This document shows positions 11,920 to 23,159 of a DNA stretch of 64,000 nucleotides, piece after piece; position 1 is the stretch's first letter, and the number at the start of each line of letters is the position of its first letter. The stretch covers positions 47,363,098-47,427,097 of the forward strand of contig CM043962.1 of NCBI GenBank assembly GCA_014529385.2, in the 5' to 3' direction. Source of the stretch: Adiantum capillus-veneris. Taxonomy: Eukaryota > Streptophyta > Polypodiopsida > Polypodiales > Pteridaceae. A model generated the notes under the pieces. The model was not told the origin of the DNA. It ran no database searches and saw only the letters and a program-made list of their open reading frames with translations. The position numbers and the translations under genes were made by a program.

Positions 11920-13251
11920 ATGGCAGAGGAAGGGAAGCTCAAGATTGAGAAGTTCAACGGCAAAAACTACCAACATTGGAAGATGCAGATTGAAGACTAT
12001 CTTTACCAGAAGGACCTCTATTTGCCACTAGGTGGTCTTGCGAAGAAGCCCGCAACAATGGCAGATGAAGCATGGATTGTCCTTGATCGAAAGGCACTGG
12101 GAACAATCCGGTTAAGCTTGGCGTCAACGGTGGCCTTCAATGTTTCGGAGATGAAGACCACGGAGGACTTGATGAAGTCACTTGACGACTTCTACGAGAA
12201 ACCATCGGCATCCAATAAGGTATTTCTTATGAAGCGCTTGTTCAATCTAAAGATGGCAGAGAATGGTTCAGTTGCAGAACACCTAAATGACTTTAACACA
12301 AACATAAGTCAACTTCGATCAGTGAAAATTAATTTCGATGACGAAGTGCGAGCTCTCCTTATACTATCATCTCTACCGGATAGTTGGGACAGCCTTGTGA
12401 TGGCTGTAAGTAATTCTATCTCTGGCACAAATACTCTTAAGTTTGATGATGTTGTGGGTGTTCTCCTAAGCAAGGAAATGCAAAGGAGAAGCACAAGAGA
12501 ATCATCAAGTGCTGCACTATCAGTGGAAACAAGAGGAAGGCTTAAGGAGAAGTTCAAAAACCAAAAGGGTCGTGATCGCTCAAGGTGGAGCAAGTCACGC
12601 ACAAAGTCAGTTCTTGAATGTTGGAACAGCGGCAAGAAGGGCCACATCAAGAAGGATTGCTGGTCCAAGAAGAAGAAGGAGACAGAGTCTCAAGACAACA
12701 AGCCAACATCGGAGGCCAATGTGGCAGGTATAGTAGAGCAAGATGCTCTAATTCTCTCATTAGACAATGCGTCTAATTCCTGGATAGTAGATTCCGGGGC
12801 TTCATTCCATGCGACACCACACAAGCAACATTTCCAAGACTACACCAAAGGTAATTTTGGGTATGTATACTTGGGAGATGATGAAGCTTGTGAGATTGTC
12901 GGCAAAGGTACAGTTTCTGTCAAAACTGCTAACGGAAATGAATGGAAGCTTAAAGATGTTAGGCATGTTCCTTCTCTTCGCAAAAATTTGATCTCTACAG
13001 GACAATTGGACGATGAAGGTCACAACATTGCATTCGGAAACAAACGGTGGAAGATCTCAAAGGGATCTTTGGTGGTTGCCAAGGGTGAAAAAGTCGGTAC
13101 ACTTTACTTGTGTACTGTTAGCACGCAACCTTCAGCTTGTGCAGCAACTACAGAAGTTGACAGTGCAAGCCCCTTGGGTGAACGATTGAGGAAACCTGCA
13201 ACCAAGATTCTCTGGTCGATGCCATTCAACAACAGAGGATTGATCAGCTGA
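11920..13251 (+). CDS. Copia Gag-protease, truncated polyprotein
   Basis: The ATG at 11920 follows the primer-binding site by 59 bases; the frame is open from 11911. Residues 1-200 are a copia Gag (FNGKNYQHWKMQIEDYLYQK, LKMAENGSVAEHLNDFN, LSSLPDSWDSLV). A zinc knuckle reads CWNSGKKGHIKKDC, where the second Cys is Ser. The protease follows with WIVDSGASFHATPHKQHF (active site D-S-G) and the closing VRHVPSLRKNLISTGQLDDE block. The frame ends soon after GTLYLCTVST, just where the pre-integrase L-W-H-x-R-L-G-H motif should begin; about 35 unrelated codons follow. Gag and protease could still be made, but no replication enzymes. Confidence 0.88.
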   Translation: MAEEGKLKIEKFNGKNYQHWKMQIEDYLYQKDLYLPLGGLAKKPATMADEAWIVLDRKALGTIRLSLASTVAFNVSEMKTTEDLMKSLDDFYEKPSASNKVFLMKRLFNLKMAENGSVAEHLNDFNTNISQLRSVKINFDDEVRALLILSSLPDSWDSLVMAVSNSISGTNTLKFDDVVGVLLSKEMQRRSTRESSSAALSVETRGRLKEKFKNQKGRDRSRWSKSRTKSVLECWNSGKKGHIKKDCWSKKKKETESQDNKPTSEANVAGIVEQDALILSLDNASNSWIVDSGASFHATPHKQHFQDYTKGNFGYVYLGDDEACEIVGKGTVSVKTANGNEWKLKDVRHVPSLRKNLISTGQLDDEGHNIAFGNKRWKISKGSLVVAKGEKVGTLYLCTVSTQPSACAATTEVDSASPLGERLRKPATKILWSMPFNNRGLIS

Positions 13252-13609
13252 ACCACCTGGGTCCTCCCTCGAGGTGTCTATTAGTACCAACTTGACCAAA
13301 AAGAAGTGGACTCCCTTTTGCTCTAATAAGTAACTGGTTGTATAGGTTGCTCAATCCTTGTAAAAGAAAGTACTTTTAGTCCTTGTGTGCCCATGGCAAG
13401 ATCACTTTGCATGGGGTAGCTTTGTATCTTTTTTGTTTCTGTCCATACAAAAATCCCACATAATATGGTAATTGCCAAAAAAAAAAAGAATTATAATTTC
13501 AAATCATCATCACCTTATCTCCAAAGCTAACAAAAAATAACCAAACAATAAGGCATTTTCCATGTCAAGGCAAAAAAAGTCATTGCTTTCAAAGAAGATA
13601 ATTTGCTTA
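13252..13609. other. No gene recognised
   Basis: AT-rich sequence after the truncated copia frame. I see no LTR end, polypurine tract or coding similarity. Confidence 0.5.
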
Positions 13610-13705
13610 TCTATACTATTATAATGGGGGGAGGGATTCCAGCCCCTCCACGAAACACGTGGCAGTTTCTCTTAGTCCGACCAGTGTGCCTTGTAGCCAT
13701 CATGC

Positions 13706-13794
<89 letters not shown>

Positions 13795-13808
13795 GCCGGT
13801 AATACTAG
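13610..13808 (+). mobile_element. Possible mini-Helitron with internal GT/GA tract
   Basis: The left end TCTATACTATTATAATGG after an A resembles the TC-starting 5' end of plant Helitrons, and CTAG followed by T at 13805-13809 fits the 3' end and the A/T insertion site. A GC-rich CGGCCGG lies 10 bases before the end, but I see no good 3' hairpin. A (GT)n(GA)n tract (about 13708-13790) fills the right half. Tentative. Confidence 0.3.
13708..13790. repeat. (GT)n(GA)n compound microsatellite
   Basis: About 15 GT units are followed by about 26 GA units. Confidence 0.97.
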
Positions 13809-15438
<1,630 letters not shown>

Positions 15439-15499
15439 AGTGAGGTGTGCATGCATGTGTATGAGAGAGAGAGAGAGAGAGAGGGGGGGGGGAGTACTT

Positions 15500-16094
15500 A
15501 AGGTGGGTGTGTGTGTCTCTTGCAGTGTGTGCGCTCCTTGCCGCACTGTCGAAGCAAGGGCCTTGCCTAACACTGTGTGCGAGCCATAGACGGCTCCAAG
15601 CACACAACTAGCTTAACTAGTAAGCTCAAAAGAGGGCAATGGTGTGTCACTCACCGCTCTATGCTCCTGCCGTGGAGGATTCCTCGCCGCGAAGAAGAAG
15701 GAGACGCCGCTACGTCGTGCTCAACCGCTTCACCGCCGTCGTGCCGCCGCAATGCTTGATCGCACTCTCTCTCTCACATACACACACACACAAGGAGGTG
15801 AAGAAGAAGAAGATGGAGATGGAGATGGAGCAAGAGCACTCTTCTATTGCACAAATGAGAGAATAAGTGAATTTTAGGTTTAGTTGGCTTTTATATGAGC
15901 TCACCCCATTCACACTCGGGCGCCCATGCTTAGCCAACTAATCCCTTGAATGTCCTAGTTAGAGTGCGCCTCTCATCGGCGATCACTCTTACCCTTTTCC
16001 TATTGGTCCGACAAGCCCGGTTCCTGACTCTACCAAATACATAATACACGTCCGTCGTAGGTGATGGGGTGTCCGTGAGCCCTGAGGGTTAACA
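15500..16094 (-). repeat. gypsy1 3' LTR (far end approximate)
   Basis: On the minus strand the LTR begins TGTTAACCCTCAGGGC at 16094, right after a purine tract AGGAAGGAGGGCA (16107-16095). A TATA box TATAAAAG at 15895-15888 lies about 200 bases inside, as expected for a U3 promoter. The end near 15.5 kb is a guess because the 5' partner was not found. Confidence 0.65.
15888..15895 (-). promoter_or_regulatory. TATA box of gypsy1 LTR
   Basis: Minus-strand TATAAAAG within CATATAAAAGCC. Confidence 0.6.
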
Positions 16095-16107
16095 TGCCCT
16101 CCTTCCT

Positions 16108-17466
16108 GATGTAGATTCCGTCCTCGGAAGCTATTGAGTTGAAGCTCGTTCGTCAAGGTGGAAGAGCATTTGAGATGAATGTCCTTAGCCTTCTTCAGTC
16201 ACTGCAAAATCAAACAACATTGACACAGTAATTGCATTCTCATAAGTGATTAAAAAGCATATGCAATTTTAGGTAGACAAATTGATTGGTAAAAGAATTT
16301 CACACAATTTGTCAGCAATGAACATTAAATTGCAATGTAATCAAATGCATAAACAGATGTAAAGGTAAAAAATTAAACAAGTCTGGGGTCGCTAATTTGA
16401 TGGTCGAAAGGCACTAGAGATCGAATATTAATACCATGGGTAAGCTTCTTAATTTTTTGTGGTCAATTAAGTTGTTTAATCGCGAGAGCCAAGTATTCAT
16501 GTTCGAGGGCTGACTAGAGGCTATATCTAGAAGACCTTGTAGTTAAGCTACCATAAAAGGAATTTCTCTTGAAATCATCGCCTGACTGATTACTTTTTCT
16601 TTGACCCCCCAAAGTCTTTTCACAGTGATTCAATTTGATGTGTGTGCTTAGTTTGTATGCCTTGGGTTTTTTGCTTTTCAAGGAAAAGCGCCCACACTGG
16701 GAACCTCTAGGGCTCTAGTACCATAGGCAATACATGTGAGTGAAGTACCAAATCAAGCTGAGATTTCTCTTCCAGCTTAAGATTTTACAGTGTGGCACTT
16801 TGATTTTTTGTTTGTTCATTTTCAACATTTTAATTTTGTAACTTTGGGGGGTCATATAACACTGATACACCTCCCCAGGCTCATCACACTAGTAAACTCC
16901 CTTTGTAATACTTAAGCTAAAGGTCAATAGGGTCAAGCCCACTAGAAAGCCCTAGTACATTTCACACAATGTTGCCTAGATCGGATTAAGAACCTAAGTA
17001 ACCATTGATTATTAGGAAGGCATTCCCCATGGTATTAAGAGAAGATCTCTAACACCTAACTTGGTCAAACTAGCTTAGTCGGACTGCTTGATTTTTAAAC
17101 CTAGACAAGTGATTATGACAAAAAATTACATTGAATTAAATGTTTGATACTAAGCAAATGCTGTGAATATTAGGCTACCAATCACAATTAAAGCAGACAA
17201 TCATAGATGCAAAAAGATAAGGGGCAATGCTAATGGACAAGAAACACCTGTTTGTGTCGATGGTCGCGCTTGATTTGAAGAGTGAGTCGAGATAAAGATT
17301 CCATGAAGGTCCAAATCCTATCAATAGAAACATGCTCCTGTACACACTAGGAAACAAAAGGAATACCTCCAGGAGGCACATTAGTGGGAAAAGGTACCAA
17401 CACTTATTGAACACAACAAAAAACATAAGGAACCCTAACCTAATTATTTGCACTCCCCCTAGAGAG
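16108..17466 (-). other. gypsy1 3' untranslated region
   Basis: No coding frame. A block at about 16680-16860 (GGGCTCTAGTACCATAGGCA and following) is conserved at 58613-58760 in the gypsy3 copy, so it belongs to the family and not to a random flank. Confidence 0.7.
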
Positions 17467-17889
17467 TCAAGGGAATAGGATATTGTAGAGGTTGGGGGGA
17501 AACCCTAAGGCTAAACCCCTATCCTCGTCGTCGAGATAAACAAAGTCATCATCCATGAGACCATATGTGCCATCCGTGTAGTCCTGCAAATTTTCTTCTT
17601 CATTATAGGTGCCCATGTTTACTAAGAAGGTCACTAGACGCCTATAGTCATCTTGGTCAAAAGGGTAGACTTGTGCAATGGGAGAAACGCTCTCTACTAA
17701 GTATGGATCAGACGTGGTCAAGAGACGTATCAGCCATTCTAACTCCTCAAAATTCCTCTCACATGCTAGCGTATCTATCAAATCCCATTCACATGCAAGC
17801 ACTGGAAAGACCATGTGAAATATTTGTGAAAAGTAACGAGGGTACCTCTCACCCAAGGCAGGAGTGGATGACTCTAGCGTACTAGCCAT
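17467..17889 (-). CDS. Small acidic ORF downstream of gypsy1 pol, function unknown
   Basis: 140 codons from ATG at 17889: MASTLESSTPALGERYPRYF, LACEWDLIDTLACERNFEEL, TTSDPYLVESVSPIAQVYPF, then an acidic tail (DDDFVYLDDEDRGLALGF). I do not recognise a family; there is no signal peptide or membrane segment. It lies about 390 bp after the pol stop, so it would need its own or a spliced transcript. A remnant start (MASSPQMCASIFYERYPFYF, near 59255-59195 minus) exists in the diverged gypsy3 copy with conserved upstream sequence. That makes it an inherited gene of this family and not a chance frame. An env-like, silencing-suppressor or accessory role is speculation. Confidence 0.6.
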   Translation of the reverse strand: MASTLESSTPALGERYPRYFSQIFHMVFPVLACEWDLIDTLACERNFEELEWLIRLLTTSDPYLVESVSPIAQVYPFDQDDYRRLVTFLVNMGTYNEEENLQDYTDGTYGLMDDDFVYLDDEDRGLALGFPPNLYNILFP

Positions 17890-18273
17890 ATCTGTACACG
17901 CAAATAGATGATGGTTAGAGTGCAAATATTACAAGGGTGGTGTTCTTGTGCATAATTTGCTTTTATGATTTTGTGTTATGGCTCTTGCTCTTTTACTTTT
18001 TTATCTTGTTTTGTGAGTATAAGGCTTTATATATACATTCCCTAAGATTGGAGATTAAGAGGTCAGGGAGAAAGGTTGAGAGGGAAGCAAGTGAATAATG
18101 GATGTCCACAAACACTCCCCCCTTCCTTGGGTAGATCATACTGTTTGAAATGATGTCGTCACCCTTTGAAACCAGTTTTTCCAAGTTGTTATAGGTGAAG
18201 ATTTTTGCCAGTAGTTTTCTTTTACCTTAGGTGCCTCGTCGAGTTGCAAGGGTGGTAAGGTACTCTCCCAGGA

Positions 18274-19926
18274 TCAAACTTGAAGTGGTTCATCGGGTAA
18301 TTCTTGAACACTGGAAGGTGTGGATTCCTTTGTAGCTTCATGGAGGTCCACTATTGTAGGTGGAGGCTGTGTAGAAGCTTTTACCTCTATGGATGTATTA
18401 CATGAGGAGCTAGAAGCTTCATGGAACTCCCCCCTTCCTAAGCTAGGTGGAATAAATTGGTTTTGCCTTGGAGCCCAAACTAGCTCCGGACTAGGTGTGT
18501 AGCATTCTGTGATCTTTCCCTTCCTACGGTCTGCCATTGGCTTTAGCGTTACACTGTTTGACTCATATGGGTTTGTTGTCGATAGGGAAGGAAACATTTT
18601 ACGTTTAGGTACCCAAATTTGCTCATTTTCATCATAGTAGCCTTGGGCTTCTAATAGTTGTTTTGGAATCCATCGTGATTTGGTCTTGACTCTCCTAGGG
18701 CATGCTCTTGGTTTTCCGGGGAAATTTTTTCTTGGAATGGATGGGAGGGTTGAGGTAGTTGGAAGTAAGGCCTTGGGGACCCATTGATATGTACTCTTAG
18801 GTCGTGCAGGCTGAGTACTTGCAATATTACTGCTTGTTGCAACTACAAGTGTTGAAGTGCTAGGTTCATGGGTAGCCGGCAAAGACGAGTTAACCACCTT
18901 GGCTTGTGAATGTTGGCTATCCTTCAACTTTGCTAGAGTTTGCAACGTAGGTGACTTTGCTTGAATGATAGGGGTAAGAGTCGGTGGTCGCGTCGTGACA
19001 CTACCAGTATCCCAATCAATAGTGCATTTGGTTGCCAACATCCATGTGCGTCCCAGGTTTACGTTGCCTTCCATAGCTCCCGCGGGGATGACTAGAAACC
19101 TGTGCATTATGCTTCCATTTTCATAGACAACAGGGGTCTGAAGGACTCCAAGAATAGCAGTTTTCTTTTTATTAATGCCCTTGACTTGCATCGTACTCGG
19201 GGATAGGGTCGGTTTCCCTAATTGACACCAAACTCCATAGGACAACAAATTGTGTTTAGCTCCCGTATCTAATAAGGCATTGTATAGTACTTTCCCATAG
19301 GGGCTATTTAGCTCAATTGGGTATCGTAAGGGTGGCTCAGATTCTAATGAGTCGTCATCTGTGTCCTCGAAAAGTGCTTGCTTGATTCCCAGATTAGCCT
19401 CTCGTTGGCGTCTAAGGCGTTGTTGTTGTTCTCGAGCCTCAACTCTTGCTTGGATTTTTCTAAGCTCTGCTTGTTCCTTGACAGCCTTCTTTTGATGGAT
19501 GGCTTGTAACTCTTCCTGGCTTAGAGGATCATAATATCTTTTGAATTTACTCCCATTAAGGAATCCAATAGTTTCAAGTCCATCTAGAGTCTCCACACGA
19601 ATGGTACCTTGCGGGGTAATTTCACACACTCGATATGGTCCCTTACCAGCGTATTCCAATTTCTTCTTTTCATTACGTACCCCGTACATAAGAACTTTAT
19701 CACCAACCTTGATGTCTTTATCCTTTAAATGTCTATCAAACCACTTCTTTCTCCTATCCTTCTCCACTAGAGCATTTCGCACAGCTAATTGCCTCTCTTC
19801 ATCTAGCCTTACCAGGATATATAATCGCTCCACTAAGGGGTTACCATCCCAACCTTCTTGAGAAGCTACTCGAAGACTAGGAATGAAAAACTCCCATGGC
19901 ATAACTGCTTCTTGGCCATACACCAT
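18274..19926 (-). CDS. gypsy1 integrase C-terminus + second retropepsin-like domain + WxPK repeats
   Basis: 550 codons, in frame with the upstream integrase apart from a TGA at about 19936. Residues 1-135 are the integrase C-terminal region (MVYGQEAVMPWEF, VGDKVLMYGVRNEKKKLEY, GKGPYRVCEITPQGTI). Residues 136-200 form a charged, Gln/Glu-rich coiled-coil-like linker. Residues 200-310 look like a retropepsin: LLDTGAKHNLL with D-T-G-A at 220-223, an I-L-G flap-type motif at 258-260 and NLGRTWM (290-296) in place of I-L-G-R-x-x-L. Four tryptophan motifs follow: WVPK (382), WIPK (419), WVPK (438), WAPR (484), in a Ser/Pro/Thr-rich tail. A canonical protease already exists upstream of RT, so this is an extra one. 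The role is unknown. Confidence 0.85.
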   Translation of the reverse strand: MVYGQEAVMPWEFFIPSLRVASQEGWDGNPLVERLYILVRLDEERQLAVRNALVEKDRRKKWFDRHLKDKDIKVGDKVLMYGVRNEKKKLEYAGKGPYRVCEITPQGTIRVETLDGLETIGFLNGSKFKRYYDPLSQEELQAIHQKKAVKEQAELRKIQARVEAREQQQRLRRQREANLGIKQALFEDTDDDSLESEPPLRYPIELNSPYGKVLYNALLDTGAKHNLLSYGVWCQLGKPTLSPSTMQVKGINKKKTAILGVLQTPVVYENGSIMHRFLVIPAGAMEGNVNLGRTWMLATKCTIDWDTGSVTTRPPTLTPIIQAKSPTLQTLAKLKDSQHSQAKVVNSSLPATHEPSTSTLVVATSSNIASTQPARPKSTYQWVPKALLPTTSTLPSIPRKNFPGKPRACPRRVKTKSRWIPKQLLEAQGYYDENEQIWVPKRKMFPSLSTTNPYESNSVTLKPMADRRKGKITECYTPSPELVWAPRQNQFIPPSLGRGEFHEASSSSCNTSIEVKASTQPPPTIVDLHEATKESTPSSVQELPDEPLQV

Positions 19927-19938
19927 CTTAAACAGTGT

Positions 19939-21580
19939 TCAATTAATAGCAACTTTATACGCAATACGATAAGCCCATAAAGCTGATGTAAGCTTTAGGT
20001 CCCAATCAGTGCGATGAGCCTCAACTATCTTTGTCAAAATGGAGATGAGAGTTTTGTTGGTACTCTCAGCTTGGCCATTTGCTTGGGGATAATAGGGTGT
20101 AGACTTGTGGTGAGATATCATGAAGTTTGATGTGAGTTCTTTTATTACTTCATTTATAAAATGAGTTCAATTGTCACTCACAAGTTCAAAGGGGCATCCA
20201 AAACGTGTGATAATGTTCTCAAAGAGGAACTTAGCTGTTGCTTTTGCATCCGCCTTCCGTGTTGCTTTTGCTTCAGCCCATTTGGTTACATAGTCGGTAG
20301 CCACAATGATATATCGTGATTGCGTGTTATGTGCAGCCGGACTAATCGGTCCTACAAAGTCTAAGCCCCACTTTTCAAATGGTTGGGTTACCTTGATGGG
20401 ATGTAGAGGCATCCTATCACTTCTTTGTGGCTTCTTGAAGCGTTGGCATTCATCACATCCCTTTGCAAAAAGTGATGCATCCTTAAACAGAGTGGGCCAC
20501 CAATAGCCTGACTGTAAGATCTTTCGGGCAGTCAACTTTCTTGAAAAGTGACCACCAGCTACGCCCATGTGTGCCTCTTGTAGAATATATAAATACTCAT
20601 CCTCGCGGGCACAGCTTCTAAGAACATCATCTTTTCCTCTCTTATAGAGAGTTCCCGCCAGTAAGCAATAGGGTTCGCATTCCTTGATTAATTTTCGAGC
20701 TATATCTTTTCGCAACTCTTTGGGTGGAAAACCATTAACTAAGAAGTTAACAATCTTTTCACTCCATTCAGGCATTGTCTCAACAATGAACAAAGGAGTA
20801 TCAGGCAATTCATCATCAACCCCCGTAGGAGCTTCGCCATTAGGGATACGAGATAAATGATCCGCCATGACATGTTTTCTCCCAGGCCTCACAACAACGT
20901 TGAAGTCAAACTCAAGAAGAATTAACAACCATCGTGTAATTCGACCTGTGGAACACGGCTTGTTTACCAAATATAGCAATGCTTGATGATCCACATAAAA
21001 CACAAACTTGGTAGCAAGAAGGTAATAGCAAAATTTCCTTACTGCGTAAATCATAGCTAGACCTTCGCGCTCTGTAGAAGTGTAGTTCATCTCGGCATCA
21101 TTTAATTGGCGACTTGCAAAGCTAATAGGGTAGTCCAATTTATGTTCTCCTGGTTGAGTTAGAACACACCCAATAGCAAAGTTTGATGCATCAATATGCA
21201 CATGAAAAGGTACATTCCAATCAGGTGTTCGCAAGATTGGAGCACTTGTTAGGGCCTTCTTTAATAACTCATAAGATTGATGACATTCGTCCGTCCAGTG
21301 AAACTCAATAAGAAGCTTGTACAATGGACGCGCTATCTCGGCAAAGTTTAAAATAAACCTTCGATAATAACCAACATGGCCCATAAATCTTTGAACTCCT
21401 TTATAGTTCGTAGGTGGTGGCAAATCGGCAATGTCTTTAATCTTACTCTCATCTGTGGATATCCCGTTCTTGGACACTATATGCCCTAGAATGACTCCAT
21501 GCTTAACCCAAAATTGGCAATGAAAGGGTTCAATGAGATGCGATAAAATCTGCACCTTTCAAATATTTTTCGTAGATATA
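19939..21580 (-). pseudogene. gypsy1 RT thumb, RNase H and integrase core
   Basis: The reading is VKHGVILGHIVSKNGIS and FMGHVGYYRRFI (RT thumb and connection), VHIDASNFAIGCVLTQ, FASRQLNDAEMNYTSTEREG and WLLILLEFDF (RNase H), then the integrase zinc finger (H-x3-H region HMGVAGGHFSRKL; CDECQRFKK) and the catalytic core with GLDFVGPI and ELVSDN. The third catalytic Glu lies in QANGQAESTNKT at about 20070. A TGA at about 20164 and another near 19936 interrupt an otherwise single frame, and a one-base frameshift near 21530 separates it from the RT palm. Activity is lost, but the domains are nearly complete. Confidence 0.9.
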
Positions 21581-21583
21581 ACA

Positions 21584-21771
21584 TGTTGGGGTTTAGGCGT
21601 CTGTGCCTTGCCCGGCCGCCCAGAGTCTGGGCACCCACTGACTTGTATACCTTATACATAGCATAAGTGTATAGGGGGCTGCTCACTCTTTGAGTCTCCC
21701 CACCCACATCGTATGTGTCTCCTTCTCTCTCTCTCACTCTCCGTCTGTGGTGTGCTCCCCGATCCCCTTCA
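21584..21771 (+). repeat. 5' LTR of the Gag-only element
   Basis: 188 bp, TGTTGGGGTTTAGGCG...CCCCTTCA. It differs from the 3' LTR by only a handful of substitutions, so insertion is fairly recent. Confidence 0.95.
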
Positions 21772-21773
21772 AT

Positions 21774-21785
21774 TGGTATCAGAGC
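21774..21785 (+). other. Primer-binding site, initiator-Met tRNA
   Basis: TGGTATCAGAGC, two bases after the 5' LTR. Confidence 0.93.
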
Positions 21786-23159
21786 GTAGGTGCAGAGGGA
21801 GCGTGTGTGTGCACAGTCACGACCACAGCGGAGAGCCAGTTTCATTCCCGAAATCGCGTCCGCGCGCGCGCACTTTCAAGAGTGCAAACAGGGTTTCGAC
21901 TTCGGCATCGGCAAATTCAGCTATCCGAGAGCGTTTCCCCTAGGTGTCTTGGCGTTTTACCCCCCTTTCGAAGCCATTCGACCCATCAGAAACCTCATTT
22001 GAGCTACGGTTGAGGAGCTGCATTTTTCAGCCCTCTTTTGGCAGTTTATGCTGCGTTTTTGGGTCGAAACGGAGGTTTTTGGCATAGCTTTCACACCCGG
22101 ACTCGGATACATGTGATCCAGGAGTCTACCTTGGGGTTTTGGCACGCTCCGGATGCGCTCGTCATATCAGAATTTTAAAATTCTGAACGCTGAATTTTCT
22201 GCAGCAGCAGTTGTTTATTGTGTGTCGAGGATTCCACACATGGCTTGCTCTCAGATGTCAGAGTTATATTTGCTGCAAGTTTCCTCACAGGTGGGAGGAT
22301 ACGATGTATGCCTTATGTGGTTTGATGCTCAGGGAGACTAATGTGATTGCATTTTGAGCTCGGAAATGTATGCCTCGAGCATGTTTTTTGGCAATCACAG
22401 GTAGAGCAGATATTTGTGTACTAGATTTGCAGGTGTTTGCAATGATGTATGCAAAGTGTGTAGATTGGTGCATGCATTTGGAGTGAGGTTTGATGCGCTT
22501 TGGTTGCTCATGGTTTTGAGCATGCAGTCAGTTTGGTTACTAGTTTTGTGGCCGTTTTACTGACGAAACTCTGGCGAAATTTTCCCAGGAGTTTTATGCG
22601 TATCATTTATGCGATCTAGGTAGAGATTGCGGGTTGCACTCAACATTTGCGTGTGGTGTTCTCTGCAGATGGGAGATTTGTGCATGTGTATGCATCGATA
22701 CCGTACAGTGTGGGCTTGGTGATTAGCTCACAGATTGCAGTGTGATACTAGAGCATGCGAGGCTTGTATTGACATTGCAGGAGCTCTTGTGCGTGTGTAT
22801 GCATCGATACCGCAAAGTGTGGGCTTGGTGATTTGCTCACGGTTTGACAGGCATACAGTTATCTTGGCACACTCACAGGAGTGAGTATTGTGATGTATGC
22901 TTGTGTGGCTACGAGCTAGGTAGCCGGATTCGAGCACTAATGGCTTGAGGTTTTTCAGCAGGTTTCAGCTACAGGTTTACAAGTTTACAGGCAAGTTTGA
23001 GGGCTTATTTGGGCGCTGAATTTTCAGCCATTGTTTCCTCTTTGCAAGTGTCCATGTATGGCTCAGTTGTAGGCTGATTTGGGACACATTTGTGACTTGT
23101 TTATGCAGCTGTTTAAGAGCTGAATTTTGGGGCTGTTTTGGGGCTGATTTGGTTGACAT
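21786..23159 (+). other. Long 5' leader of the Gag-only element
   Basis: About 1.4 kb without a coding frame of note. It is T/G-rich with short internal repeats: GTGTGGGCTTGGTGATT occurs twice (near 22709 and 22819), each time just after TGTATGCATCGATACCG. Nothing in it resembles gag or pol. Confidence 0.55.

Larger units (their letters stand above)
11094..13251 (+). mobile_element. Ty1/copia element, 5' part (LTR, PBS, gag-protease), 3' truncated
   Basis: A complete LTR, a perfect iMet primer-binding site and a gag-protease frame are present, but integrase, RT, RNase H and the 3' LTR are absent. A second copy of the LTR lies inverted at 36033-36806. The break after the protease is abrupt, consistent with deletion or replacement. 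Confidence 0.88.
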
